The notes beneath the pieces are model-generated. The model did not search any database, was not told the origin of the DNA, and saw only the letters and a list, made by a program, of their open reading frames with translations. DNA of 64,000 nt from Phenylobacterium sp. Root1290 (lineage in GTDB: Bacteria > Pseudomonadota > Alphaproteobacteria > Caulobacterales > Caulobacteraceae): the NCBI RefSeq assembly GCF_001425305.1, contig NZ_LMEE01000001.1, positions 1,192,183-1,256,182 on the forward strand. Direction: 5' to 3'. This document shows, piece by piece, positions 51,173-59,397 of this stretch (position 1 is the stretch's first letter; each line of letters opens with the position of its first letter). Position numbers and translations under genes: made by a program.

Positions 51173-52492
51173 CTAGGCGGCGGCGCGAACCGCCGGGCGA
51201 TAGTTCGAGGCGTCGGTCGTGAACTCGGCGTGGCCATAGCGCGCCAACAGGCCGCGGATCTTGCGCACCAGGATGGCGTCGGCCGCCCCGCGCAGCAGCG
51301 GAATGCGCCCGGCCAGGCGATAGGCCCCCATCCGCAGGCCCACGCCCAGCGCCACCCCGGCGAACACCGCCCGGTCCAGGCCGCTGACCGTCACGCCCAT
51401 GCGTTCGGCCGCCGCCCGGTCGCCCTTCAGGAACTGCCGCAGGAAGAACGCCTTGGCGAAACTCTTCTCGATCACGTTGTGCAGCCGCGCCGCCGGCGAA
51501 CGGCTGGCCGGCAGATAGGCCGACAGCGTCGCGCGGATCAGCGACCCGCAGGTCTCGTCGTCGAACCCATGGCGCAGGGTCGAGTTGCGCGCGGTCATGA
51601 TCCGCACGATCCCCTCGGGCGTGGTGGCCAGCAATTCCTCGGGCAGCCCCAGCAGGAAGCAGCGATAGCGGGCCAGCTCGACCTGCGCGCGCTCGGCCGC
51701 CGTGAACTCGCGCCGTCCCTGCCCGACGATCTTGAAGGCCATCAGGAAGATCGGGATCAGCCCGGCCGGCATCTGGTCGACCTGCGGGATCGGCACGCCG
51801 TACACCGCGCTGTCCCAGCGTCCGGTGCGCAGGGCGTTGAACCGCACCATCGAGTGCATCAGCCGCACCATGGCCGCGGCCTTGAACCCCTCGCCATGCC
51901 GCTCCAGCGCGCCCGGCAGCACCGTCGTCGCAAAGAAGGTCGCCGTCTCGTTCACGCGCCGGGCGGCGGTGTCGTTGCTCAAGGTCCCGGTCAGGGCCAT
52001 CGGCAGGGCCGAATACTTGTTGAGGAATGTGGCGATGAACGCCCCACGGATCGCGAACGGAGCCAGGTTGGCGGTGGCGTTGCGGTCCAGCCGCGCCCCC
52101 TCGTCGACCAGCGCCATGTCCACCCAGGCCGGCGTCGCCTCCATCGCCGCGATGAAGGCGGCCAGCTCCGGCGGGGCGTTCTCCACCGCCTCGATCCCGT
52201 GGTCGCAGGCCTGCACCAGCATGGCGATCAGCCCGCGGAAGCCGTGTTGCGGAATCAGCGCCGCATAGGCGTCGGCCACCACATCGCCCAGCATCGAATA
52301 GGCGCGGACCAGCTCGATCTCCTCGTCGGTCACCTGCACGCCCAGCGGCGCGCGGTCGCGCACCACCGCCAGGGCCGGATCGTCGGTGAAGCGCTCGGGC
52401 TGGCGGTCGAAATCCACGCCGCCGTACATCAGCGGCAGTTGCGCCTTCTGGGCGGCGATACGCTGGCGGGCGCGCTCGACGGCGGGGCTCAT
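51173..52492 (-). CDS. MpaB/latex-clearing-protein-like oxygenase (DUF2236)
   Basis: 439 residues. The DUF2236 core is visible: RVNETATFFATTVLPGALERH, then FKAAAMVRLMHSMVRFNALR and WDSAVYGVPIPQVDQ, each given in part. Family members such as the rubber oxygenase Lcp bind one b-type heme and cleave or oxidise hydrophobic substrates; MpaB' cleaves mycophenolic acid precursors. The probable heme ligand is the His in RLMHSMVR. Substrate unknown. It is divergent from a TetR regulator across 111 bp, which likely controls it. Confidence 0.82.
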   Translation of the reverse strand: MSPAVERARQRIAAQKAQLPLMYGGVDFDRQPERFTDDPALAVVRDRAPLGVQVTDEEIELVRAYSMLGDVVADAYAALIPQHGFRGLIAMLVQACDHGIEAVENAPPELAAFIAAMEATPAWVDMALVDEGARLDRNATANLAPFAIRGAFIATFLNKYSALPMALTGTLSNDTAARRVNETATFFATTVLPGALERHGEGFKAAAMVRLMHSMVRFNALRTGRWDSAVYGVPIPQVDQMPAGLIPIFLMAFKIVGQGRREFTAAERAQVELARYRCFLLGLPEELLATTPEGIVRIMTARNSTLRHGFDDETCGSLIRATLSAYLPASRSPAARLHNVIEKSFAKAFFLRQFLKGDRAAAERMGVTVSGLDRAVFAGVALGVGLRMGAYRLAGRIPLLRGAADAILVRKIRGLLARYGHAEFTTDASNYRPAVRAAA

Positions 52493-52603
52493 GGACGTCT
52501 CCGGACGTTCAGATCATTGACTGCCAGGAACGATATGTAAGCATTCCTCACATTCCTACTCGCGTTCACGCGGCCGCGCCTCGCCGCCCTTCGGTTCCGC
52601 CAA

Positions 52604-53197
52604 ATGACTGAAAGAAAACGCAGAACACCTCGCCAGGCGCGCGCCGAGTCGACCGTCGACGTGATCCTGAGCGCCGCCCTTCAACTTCTCGAGGCCGACG
52701 GCGCCGAGCGCTTGACCACCAACCACATCGCCGCCCGCGCCGGGGTCAGCATCGGCACGGTCTACCAGTACTTCCGCGACAAGGACGACATCCTGGCCGC
52801 CCTGGCGCAGCAGCGCGCGGGCGCGGTGCGCGACAGCATCGCCGACCTGGTCATCAGTCCGCCGGGCGCAAACGCCGTGCGCGCCATCGTCCAGGCCCTG
52901 ACGCGCAGCTTCGACGACGCCCCGCGCGGCCGCGCCGCCCTGCTCGACGCCCTGTATCGGCGCGGGGGCGACGGCGGGCTGCAGCAGCATCACCAGGCGT
53001 TTCTGGCGGCGATCGAGGGCCGGGCGCAGATCGGCGTCGAGCTGACGCCCGAACGCGCCTTCATCCTCACCCACGCGCCGATCAGCCTCTTGCGCGCCGC
53101 CGCCGCAGAACCAGGCCTGGAACTGGACCCCGCCGCGCTCGAAGATGAACTGGTCCGCCTGCTGGAGGCCTACCTCGGCGCGCTGCCGACCGCCTAG
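52604..53197 (+). CDS. TetR family transcriptional regulator
   Basis: 197 residues. The helix-turn-helix is in VDVILSAALQLLEADGAERL...TTNHIAARAGVSIGTVYQYF (about 20-58). The C-terminal ligand-binding part is largely helical. It is divergently placed from the MpaB-family oxygenase gene, the usual arrangement for a local repressor responding to the oxygenase substrate. It shares the CTAG stop tetranucleotide with convergent rpoN. Confidence 0.9.
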   Translation: MTERKRRTPRQARAESTVDVILSAALQLLEADGAERLTTNHIAARAGVSIGTVYQYFRDKDDILAALAQQRAGAVRDSIADLVISPPGANAVRAIVQALTRSFDDAPRGRAALLDALYRRGGDGGLQQHHQAFLAAIEGRAQIGVELTPERAFILTHAPISLLRAAAAEPGLELDPAALEDELVRLLEAYLGALPTA

Positions 53198-54687
53198 ACC
53201 GCTTCCTTCAGCATCCGCCGGCGTTCGACGGACGAGGGAATGCGCATGGCCTCGCGGTACTTGGCGACCGTCCGGCGGGCGATGTCGACGCCGGTTTCCT
53301 TGAGGATCTCGACGATCCGGTCGTCGGAGTGCACGTCACGTTCGCCGCGTTCGGTGTCGATCAGCTGCTTGATCTTGTGGCGCACGCTCTCGGCCGAATG
53401 CGCCTCCCCGCCCGAGGTCGAGGCGATCGACGAGGTGAAGAAGAACTTCAGCTCGAACATGCCGCGCGGCGTGGCGATGTACTTGTTCGAGGTCACCCGG
53501 CTGACGGTGGATTCGTGCATGCCGATGGCGTCGGCCACGGTCTTCAGGTTCAGCGGCCGCAGGTGCTCGACCCCGAAGGCCAGGAAGCCGTCCTGCTGGC
53601 GCACGATCTCGCTCGCCACCTTCAGGATGGTCTTGGCGCGCTGGTCCAGGCTCTTCACCAGCCAGTTGGCGCTGGCCATGCAGTCGGAGACGAAGACCTT
53701 TTCCTGGTCGGTCCGCGCGCCGCCGGCGACGCGGGCGTGATAGCGCTGGTCGATCAGCAGCCGCGGCAGGGTGTCGGTGTTCAACTCCACGTGCCACAGG
53801 CCGCCCAGGCCCTCGCGCACGTAGACGTCCGGCGCCACCGGCTGGCTCGGCTCGCCGCCGAACGCCGCGCCGGGCCGCGGGGTCAGGCCGCGCAGCTCGG
53901 CGACCATGTCGCGCATGTCCTCGTCGTCGACGCCGCAGATCCTGCGCAGGCCGGCCATGTCGCGGCGCGCCAGCAGTTCCAGATTGTCGAGCAGGGCCAC
54001 CATGGCCGGATCGCAGCGGTCGCGTTCCTTCAGCTGCAGCATCAGGCACTCGCGCACGTCGCGGGCGAACACGCCGGTCGGCTCGAAGCCCTGCAGCGCG
54101 GTCAGCACCTCTTCGACGGCGGTCAGTTCGCAGCCCAGCCGCTCGGCGGTCTCGACCAGGTCGCAGCGAAGATAGCCGCCCTCGTCCACCCCGTCGATCA
54201 GCACCGCGGCTATGGCGTTCTGCGGCGCGCTCAGCCCGGCGACCGCCAGTTGGTCGTGCAGGTGCTCGCTCAGGGTCTTCTCGCGGGTCAGCCGGCCTTC
54301 GAAGTCGTCGGTGTCCTCGAAACTGCCGCCCTTGCCGGCGCGCGACCAGTCGACGGCCCCGCCCGCATGCTGGGCCTCCTGGGCGTCGCCGGTGGCGTGC
54401 TCGCCTGGCGAGGCTTGGTCGTGCGAGGTGTCCATGTCCGCCGCGGCGGCATGGTCGGTCACCTGGTCGGCGGAATAGTCGTCGGCCTCGCTGCGCGGCT
54501 GCTCCTCGCGGTCGGGCTCTGATTCGCGCTCGTCGCGCTGCAGCAGCGGATTGCGCTCCAGCTCGCCCTCGACGAAGGCATCGAGCTCAAGGTTCGAGAG
54601 CTGCAGCAGCTTGATCGCCTGCTGCAGCTGGGGCGTGATGACCAGCCCCTGCCCTTGCCTCAGCTCCAAACGCGCGCCGAGCGCCAA
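53194..54687 (-). CDS. rpoN: RNA polymerase sigma-54 factor
   Basis: 497 residues from a TTG start at 54687 with AGGAGG 5 bases upstream. Region I is LELRQGQGLVITPQLQQAIKLLQ (abbreviated to its Gln-rich core), region II is acidic (about 50-110), and region III ends in the RpoN box IARRTVAKYREAM. It directs RNA polymerase to -24/-12 promoters activated by enhancer-binding proteins, in Caulobacter including flagellar and stalk genes. Two GTTAACCGC repeats lie 59-87 bp upstream. Unlike the usual arrangement it is separated from lptB and from hpf by inserted genes. Confidence 0.95.
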   Translation of the reverse strand: MALGARLELRQGQGLVITPQLQQAIKLLQLSNLELDAFVEGELERNPLLQRDERESEPDREEQPRSEADDYSADQVTDHAAAADMDTSHDQASPGEHATGDAQEAQHAGGAVDWSRAGKGGSFEDTDDFEGRLTREKTLSEHLHDQLAVAGLSAPQNAIAAVLIDGVDEGGYLRCDLVETAERLGCELTAVEEVLTALQGFEPTGVFARDVRECLMLQLKERDRCDPAMVALLDNLELLARRDMAGLRRICGVDDEDMRDMVAELRGLTPRPGAAFGGEPSQPVAPDVYVREGLGGLWHVELNTDTLPRLLIDQRYHARVAGGARTDQEKVFVSDCMASANWLVKSLDQRAKTILKVASEIVRQQDGFLAFGVEHLRPLNLKTVADAIGMHESTVSRVTSNKYIATPRGMFELKFFFTSSIASTSGGEAHSAESVRHKIKQLIDTERGERDVHSDDRIVEILKETGVDIARRTVAKYREAMRIPSSVERRRMLKEAV

Positions 54688-54745
54688 ATCCGCCTCCTGG
54701 CCTGTTTCTTGCTGGCGAGGTTAGCGCGCTCATCCCAACCGAAGT

Positions 54746-54774
54746 GTTAACCGCCCGACTGACGCGTTAACCGC
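54746..54774. promoter_or_regulatory. direct repeat GTTAACCGC upstream of rpoN
   Basis: GTTAACCGC occurs at 54746-54754 and 54766-54774, 20 bp apart, so on the same DNA face. TTAACC resembles a CtrA half-site (TTAACCAT), but the spacing is not the standard TTAA-N7-TTAA. It lies between the GST stop and the rpoN start. Confidence 0.45.
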
Positions 54775-54787
54775 AAGTCGAGGCTCG

Positions 54788-55531
54788 TTACGCCGCCATG
54801 GTCTGCGCCTGCGCAGCCAGCGGCGCCCAGTCGAACTCGGGATAGACCCCGGCCATCATCCGATCGACATACGCCGTCAGATTGCCAAAGCTCATGGCCC
54901 GGTCGCGGATCGGCGCGTCGAAGAACGGCGTCATCAACCCAGCCAATACGCCGAACGCGATGGCGTCCACGCCCGTGGGCCGCGCGCCCATCAGGAACGG
55001 CTTGCCGTCCAGCAGCGCCGATAGCGCCGCCAGCGAGCGCACCCCCAGCCCCAAGCCTTCATCGTCCGTGTGCCGACCGATGCCGACGGCGCGCAGGTTC
55101 TCGCCGATCCGGGCCTGGGCGTCGCGGCGCATGTCCTCCTGCATCGCGGGCGGCATGGCCTGGAAGAATTGCGCGGGGCCCTTGGCGTAGTTTTCGGGAA
55201 TCAGCCAGCGGGCGTTGATCAAGGTCCAGCACAGGTGGTTCTCGACCATGCGTTCGATGGCCCAGGCCTGGGCGCGCTCGGCCACGCCAAGCCCCTCGTC
55301 GAAATCGAGACCGTACTTCCGCTCCAGGTGCTGGCGGATGAAATGACTGTCGGCGATCAGTTCGCCGTCGTCGTCCAGCCAGGGCAGCTGGCCCTTGGGC
55401 GACATCTGCGGCGGGGCGGCTTCCTTGACGTAGGCCAGGCCCGCCAGACGCAGATGGACCTCCGTCTTGGTCACATAGGGGCTGGCCTCGGGCAGTCCGA
55501 ACTTCGCGCCGATTCCGTAAAGCGTGATCAT
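54788..55531 (-). CDS. Glutathione S-transferase family protein
   Basis: 247 residues with AGGGAGAG before the ATG. The N-terminal thioredoxin-like domain contains YGIGAKFGLPEASPYVTKTEVHL and the glutathione-binding GQLPWLDDDGELIADSHFI. The C-terminal domain is all-helical. The DSHFI in place of the usual ES-x-I/L fits the metaxin/FAX-like GST group. Substrate unknown. It lies between rpoN and a divergently oriented WYL regulator. Confidence 0.82.
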   Translation of the reverse strand: MITLYGIGAKFGLPEASPYVTKTEVHLRLAGLAYVKEAAPPQMSPKGQLPWLDDDGELIADSHFIRQHLERKYGLDFDEGLGVAERAQAWAIERMVENHLCWTLINARWLIPENYAKGPAQFFQAMPPAMQEDMRRDAQARIGENLRAVGIGRHTDDEGLGLGVRSLAALSALLDGKPFLMGARPTGVDAIAFGVLAGLMTPFFDAPIRDRAMSFGNLTAYVDRMMAGVYPEFDWAPLAAQAQTMAA

Positions 55532-55618
55532 GGAGTCTCTCCCTGAAAGAACTCCGTTGGCTTAGAACCGGGCTACTGCCACCATGCTGTCAGCATCCCT
55601 CGCCGATGCTCCCAGCCC

Positions 55619-56359
55619 ATGAAGCGGATCTCCATGCGACGCGCCGACCGCCTGTTCCAGATCATCCAGATCATGCGCCGGGCGCGCGCGCCGATCACGG
55701 CCGACACCATCGCCGAGGAGCTGGAGACCTCGAAGCGCACCGTCTACCGCGACATCGCCACCCTGATGGGCCAGCGGGTGCCGATCCGCGGCGAGGCGGG
55801 CATGGGCTATGTGCTCGACCAGGGTTTCGACCTGCCGCCGCTGATGCTGACCCCCGACGAGATCGAGGCCGCGGTGCTCGGCGCCCAATGGGTGGCCAGC
55901 CGCGGCGACCCATCCCTGGCCCGCGCCGCCCAGGACCTGATCGCGAAGATCGGCGCCTCGGTGCCCGAGCGTCTGCGCCCCTATGTGCTGGAACCCGCCG
56001 GCCGCGCCGTGCCGGCCTGGCGCTCGACCCCGCCCGACCAGCTCGACATGGCGCAGGTCCGCGCCGCCATCCGCGCCGGCCGCAAGATCACGCTCTGCTA
56101 TCGCGACGAACAGGACCGCGAGAGCGAGCGCACCGTCTGGCCGGTCACCGTGGGCTATCATGAGACGGTGCGCATGCTGGTCGCCTGGTGCGAGCTGCGC
56201 ACCGACTTCCGCAACTTCCGCACCGACCGGGTGGTCAGCGCGCAATTCCTCGAGGACCGCTATCCCGACCGCCCCTCGCTGCTGCGGGCCCGCTGGCGCG
56301 CGGCGCGGGAGGCGGAACACCGGCGCTATCTGGACGACGCCAAGTCCGGCGCCGGCTAA
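55619..56359 (+). CDS. YafY/WYL-domain transcriptional regulator
   Basis: 246 residues. The N-terminal helix-turn-helix is RADRLFQIIQIMRRARAPIT, then ADTIAEELETSKRTVYRDI (about 7-45). The WYL domain follows from about residue 139 (IRAGRKITLCYRDEQ... and the region ending FRTDRVVSAQFLEDRYPDRP). It is divergent from the GST gene across 87 bp and may control it. An ATG at 55634 is an alternative start. It ends at a CTAA overlap with convergent lptB. Confidence 0.88.
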   Translation: MKRISMRRADRLFQIIQIMRRARAPITADTIAEELETSKRTVYRDIATLMGQRVPIRGEAGMGYVLDQGFDLPPLMLTPDEIEAAVLGAQWVASRGDPSLARAAQDLIAKIGASVPERLRPYVLEPAGRAVPAWRSTPPDQLDMAQVRAAIRAGRKITLCYRDEQDRESERTVWPVTVGYHETVRMLVAWCELRTDFRNFRTDRVVSAQFLEDRYPDRPSLLRARWRAAREAEHRRYLDDAKSGAG

Positions 56360-57120
56360 TCCTGGCCGAAGCGCTCGCCCAGGTAGACGCGGCGAACTTC
56401 CGGATCGTCGACGATCTGGTCGGGGGTGCCTTCGAACAGCACCTCGCCGGCGTGAATGATCGAAGCGCGGTCGATGATGTCCAGCGTCTCGCGGACATTG
56501 TGGTCGGTGATCAGGATGCCGATGCCGCGGCCCTTGAGGTAGGTGATCACCTCGCGGATGTCGGCGATCGCCAGCGGGTCGATGCCGGCGAACGGCTCGT
56601 CCAGCAGCATGAACGACGGCTCGCTGGCCAGGGCGCGGGCGATCTCCACCCGGCGGCGCTCACCGCCCGACAGCGAAATGGCCGGCGAATTGCGCAGATG
56701 CTCGATGCGCAGCTCCTGCAGCAGCTCGGTCACCGTCTGCTTGGCGCGCGCCTGACTGCGTTCGCGCAGCTCGACCACGGCCATCACGTTCTCTTCCACG
56801 GTCATGGCGCGGAAGATCGAGGTTTCCTGCGGCAGGTAGCCCACGCCCATGCGGGCGCGCTGGTACATCGGCTGGCGGGTGATGTTCTCGCCGTCGAGAT
56901 AGATCGAGCCGTAGTCGGCCGGGATCAGGCCGGTGATCATGTAGAAACAGGTGGTCTTGCCCGCGCCGTTGGGGCCGAGCAGGCCCGCGACCTCGCCCCG
57001 CGCCAGGCGCAGCGAGACGCCCTTCACCACCGCGCGCTTGCGGAAGGACTTGCCGATGTTGTCGACGACAAGCCCTTCGCCGGCTAGGCCCGGCAGCGAT
57101 TGATCGGCGTCAGCCTGCAA
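56356..57120 (-). CDS. lptB: LPS export ABC transporter ATP-binding protein
   Basis: 254 residues from a TTG start at 57120 with TAGGAG upstream overlapping the lptA stop. Walker A is LLGPNGAGKTTCFYMITG, the signature LSGGERRRVEIARALA, and Walker B FMLLDEPFAGIDPLA. It powers lipopolysaccharide extraction from the inner membrane with LptFG and LptC. It is 8 bp downstream of lptA in rnd-lptC-lptA-lptB. In many relatives rpoN follows directly; here a WYL and a GST gene intervene. Confidence 0.95.
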   Translation of the reverse strand: MQADADQSLPGLAGEGLVVDNIGKSFRKRAVVKGVSLRLARGEVAGLLGPNGAGKTTCFYMITGLIPADYGSIYLDGENITRQPMYQRARMGVGYLPQETSIFRAMTVEENVMAVVELRERSQARAKQTVTELLQELRIEHLRNSPAISLSGGERRRVEIARALASEPSFMLLDEPFAGIDPLAIADIREVITYLKGRGIGILITDHNVRETLDIIDRASIIHAGEVLFEGTPDQIVDDPEVRRVYLGERFGQD

Positions 57121-57128
57121 GAGAACTC

Positions 57129-57701
57129 CTAGCGCCGCGCGGCAGGCTGGCCCGCCTGCTGGTTCGGGAAGATCACCGCGCGGGGACGCGCCTTGCCGCG
57201 GCCCTTGGCGCCCGATTCCATCTGCGCGTCGCCGGTGGCGACGTTGACGACCAGCCGGTCGCCGCGGATCACGTTCTGGCCCGACACCGCGACGACGTCG
57301 CCGGTGATGACGATGCGCTCGGCGGTCACGTCATAGTTGGCGTTGTCGCCCCGCACCTTCTGCTGCGGCGTCACGTAATAGACGTTGCCGATCGCCTCCA
57401 TGCGGTCCAGCGCCCCGCAGGCGCCGGTCGCGCCGCCGGGCCGGGCGCCCGTCTGCTTGGAGAAGGTCTTGATCACGTCGGCGCGCAGCCGCGTGCGATC
57501 CTGCAGCGCCTCGGCCGATCCGCTCCAGATCGACAGGCACTGGTTGTTCACGACTTCCAGCGCGTCGGCGGTGATGTCCACCGGCGCGTCGGAACTCTGG
57601 CTGAGCTGCGCGGCCGCCGGGCCTGCGCCCAGCGCAATGGCAAAAGCGGCCAGGGCCGCCAGCTTCGTCATTTCAAGCCCGCTCATGCTCATGAAGCCCA
57701 T
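57129..57701 (-). CDS. lptA: LPS transport periplasmic protein LptA
   Basis: About 190 residues; four in-frame ATGs (57701, 57692, 57686, 57671) are possible, the last giving the neatest signal peptide (MTKLAALAAFAIALGAGPAAA). The OstA beta-jellyroll repeats are visible: VDITADALEVVNNQCLSIWSG, VRGDNANYDVTAERIVITGDVV and IRGDRLVVNVATGDAQMESG (each in part). It forms the periplasmic bridge for lipopolysaccharide. A Cys pair (about 55 and 94, depending on start) may form a disulphide. Confidence 0.9.
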   Translation of the reverse strand: MGFMSMSGLEMTKLAALAAFAIALGAGPAAAQLSQSSDAPVDITADALEVVNNQCLSIWSGSAEALQDRTRLRADVIKTFSKQTGARPGGATGACGALDRMEAIGNVYYVTPQQKVRGDNANYDVTAERIVITGDVVAVSGQNVIRGDRLVVNVATGDAQMESGAKGRGKARPRAVIFPNQQAGQPAARR

Positions 57702-57746
57702 TTGGGAAGCCCGGTGCGAAAGGTCGAGTAGTGCAGTGCATAAGCT

Positions 57747-58364
57747 CTACTTCGAATCGATGCGTCCGCGCACCCCGCCCTTGAAGACCAGGCGTTCGCC
57801 CTTGTCGTACACGCCATAGGACTTCGCCGTGATTTCGCCAAGCGAGGACGCGCCCGAGATGAGCCCTTCGCCCTCCAGTTCGCCGGTCGCCGTGTTGAAG
57901 ATCGAGCTGGCGGTGTCGAAGGTCACGTCGCCGCCGCTCATCTTGACGCCGCCGTCCAGGTTCAGCACCCGGCGATCCTCGCGATAGACGCCCGACTTGG
58001 CGGTGACGCGCGTCGGATTGACCCCTTCGGCGTCGAGGATCAGCGCCGGCTTGTCCAGCAGCACCCGCTGATAGTCGTTCTCGTCGCGCACCGCGGTCGA
58101 CGCGGTCAGCACGAAGGCGCGGCCCTTCTCGTCCTTGCCCACGAAGCGCGGATTGACCAGCTCGATCGGCGCGTCGGCCTCGCGCGGCGCGGCGTCGCGG
58201 CCCAGGAAGGTCGTGTGCAGGATGAATCCCAGCAGCGCCAGCAGGATCGCGACGATCAGCGCCGGCAAGATCACCCGCAGCCGCCGGATCAGCCGCGAAC
58301 GCCGCCGCCAGCGCTCGAAGTCGCTTCTGCCAGGCGGGTTTGCGGTTATGGCGGCCAGCGTCAT
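57747..58364 (-). CDS. lptC: LPS export inner-membrane protein LptC
   Basis: 205 residues. One membrane anchor near the N-terminus (LRVILPALIVAILLALLGFIL, about 29-49) is followed by a periplasmic OstA-like domain (VTAKSGVYREDRRVLNLDGGVK, VTFDTASSIFNTATGELEGEG). It passes lipopolysaccharide from LptBFG to LptA. It lies between rnd (7 bp) and lptA (45 bp) on the same strand. Confidence 0.9.
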   Translation of the reverse strand: MTLAAITANPPGRSDFERWRRRSRLIRRLRVILPALIVAILLALLGFILHTTFLGRDAAPREADAPIELVNPRFVGKDEKGRAFVLTASTAVRDENDYQRVLLDKPALILDAEGVNPTRVTAKSGVYREDRRVLNLDGGVKMSGGDVTFDTASSIFNTATGELEGEGLISGASSLGEITAKSYGVYDKGERLVFKGGVRGRIDSK

Positions 58365-58371
58365 GGCGGCC

Positions 58372-58989
58372 TCAGGCGTGGGCGAAGATGTCGACCTCTT
58401 CCCAACCCCTCACGTCCAGCAGGGCGCGGTGCGGGAGAAAGTCGAAACAGGCGCGGGCCAGGCCGTCGCGGCCTTCCCGCTCCAGCATGGCGTCGAGCTT
58501 GGCGCGCAGGGCGTGCAGGTGCAGCACGTCCGAGGCCGCATAGGCGATCTGGTCGTCGGAGAGCTTGGCCGCGCCCCAGTCGGAGCTCTGCTGCGCCTTG
58601 GACATGTCGACGCCCAGCAGTTCCTTGCTGACGTCCTTCAGCCCATGGCGGTCGGTGTAGGTGCGGGCCAGCTTGGACGCGATCTTCGTGCAGTAGACCG
58701 GCGCGGTGACCACCCCCAGGTGCAGGTGGAACATGGCGATGTCGAAGCGCCCGAAGTGGAAGATCTTCAGGATCTTCGGATCGGTCAGCACCCGCTTCAG
58801 GTTCGGGGCGTCGTAGGTGGAGCGGTCCAGCTGGACCAGGTGGGCGTCGCCCTTGCCGTCCGACAGCTGCACCACGCACAGCGGGTCGCGGCCCAGTTGC
58901 AGGCCCATGGTCTCCGAATCGACCGCCACGGCCTCGGCGTCGGCGAACACGCCGTCGGGAAGATCGCCAATATGCAGATGGTTGGCCAA
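58372..58989 (-). CDS. rnd: Ribonuclease D-like 3'-5' exonuclease
   Basis: 205 residues from a TTG at 58989 preceded by CGGAGA; another TTG at 59010 would add seven residues. DEDDy exonuclease motifs are present: VAVDSETMGL (Asp and Glu), HFGRFDIAMFHL (Asp), and YAASDVLHLHAL (Tyr-x3-Asp). It lacks the HRDC domains of E. coli RNase D, matching the short alphaproteobacterial type. It trims the 3' ends of tRNA and other stable RNA; a tRNA-Leu gene lies 167 bp upstream on the same strand. Confidence 0.92.
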   Translation of the reverse strand: MANHLHIGDLPDGVFADAEAVAVDSETMGLQLGRDPLCVVQLSDGKGDAHLVQLDRSTYDAPNLKRVLTDPKILKIFHFGRFDIAMFHLHLGVVTAPVYCTKIASKLARTYTDRHGLKDVSKELLGVDMSKAQQSSDWGAAKLSDDQIAYAASDVLHLHALRAKLDAMLEREGRDGLARACFDFLPHRALLDVRGWEEVDIFAHA

Positions 58990-59139
58990 GGGCCGTCTCC
59001 GAAACTTCAAGTCGCGCCACCCTATATAGCGCGCGATCTCCGCCGCACAGGCGCAGACGCGTAATGGACGTACACCTGTCGCGGCCGCGCAACGCTAGCG
59101 CAACCTGCAGGAACCATCATGTCTGGGAGCTGAACGACG

Positions 59140-59155
59140 CCACTCTTCGAGAGAG

Positions 59156-59158
<3 letters not shown>
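59140..59158 (-). terminator. hairpin at the 3' end of tRNA-Leu
   Basis: CCACTCT and AGAGTGG (7 bp, 5-base loop) overlap the tRNA CCA end and extend downstream of it on the minus strand. It could terminate the tRNA transcript or guide 3' processing. No T-run follows. Confidence 0.45.
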
Positions 59159-59242
<84 letters not shown>

Positions 59243-59397
59243 CCGTTCCCTTAGGATCGGGAGGGCGCTCTTTAGGGCGCCGCACTTCGCCGGTCAACAC
59301 GGTCCGTCGCATAATTCGAAGTCACGTTGCAGCGCGGGGCGGGTTCGTCTATCCGGGCGGCTCGGAACCCTCTTTGTTTTATATGCGGACGCACGGC

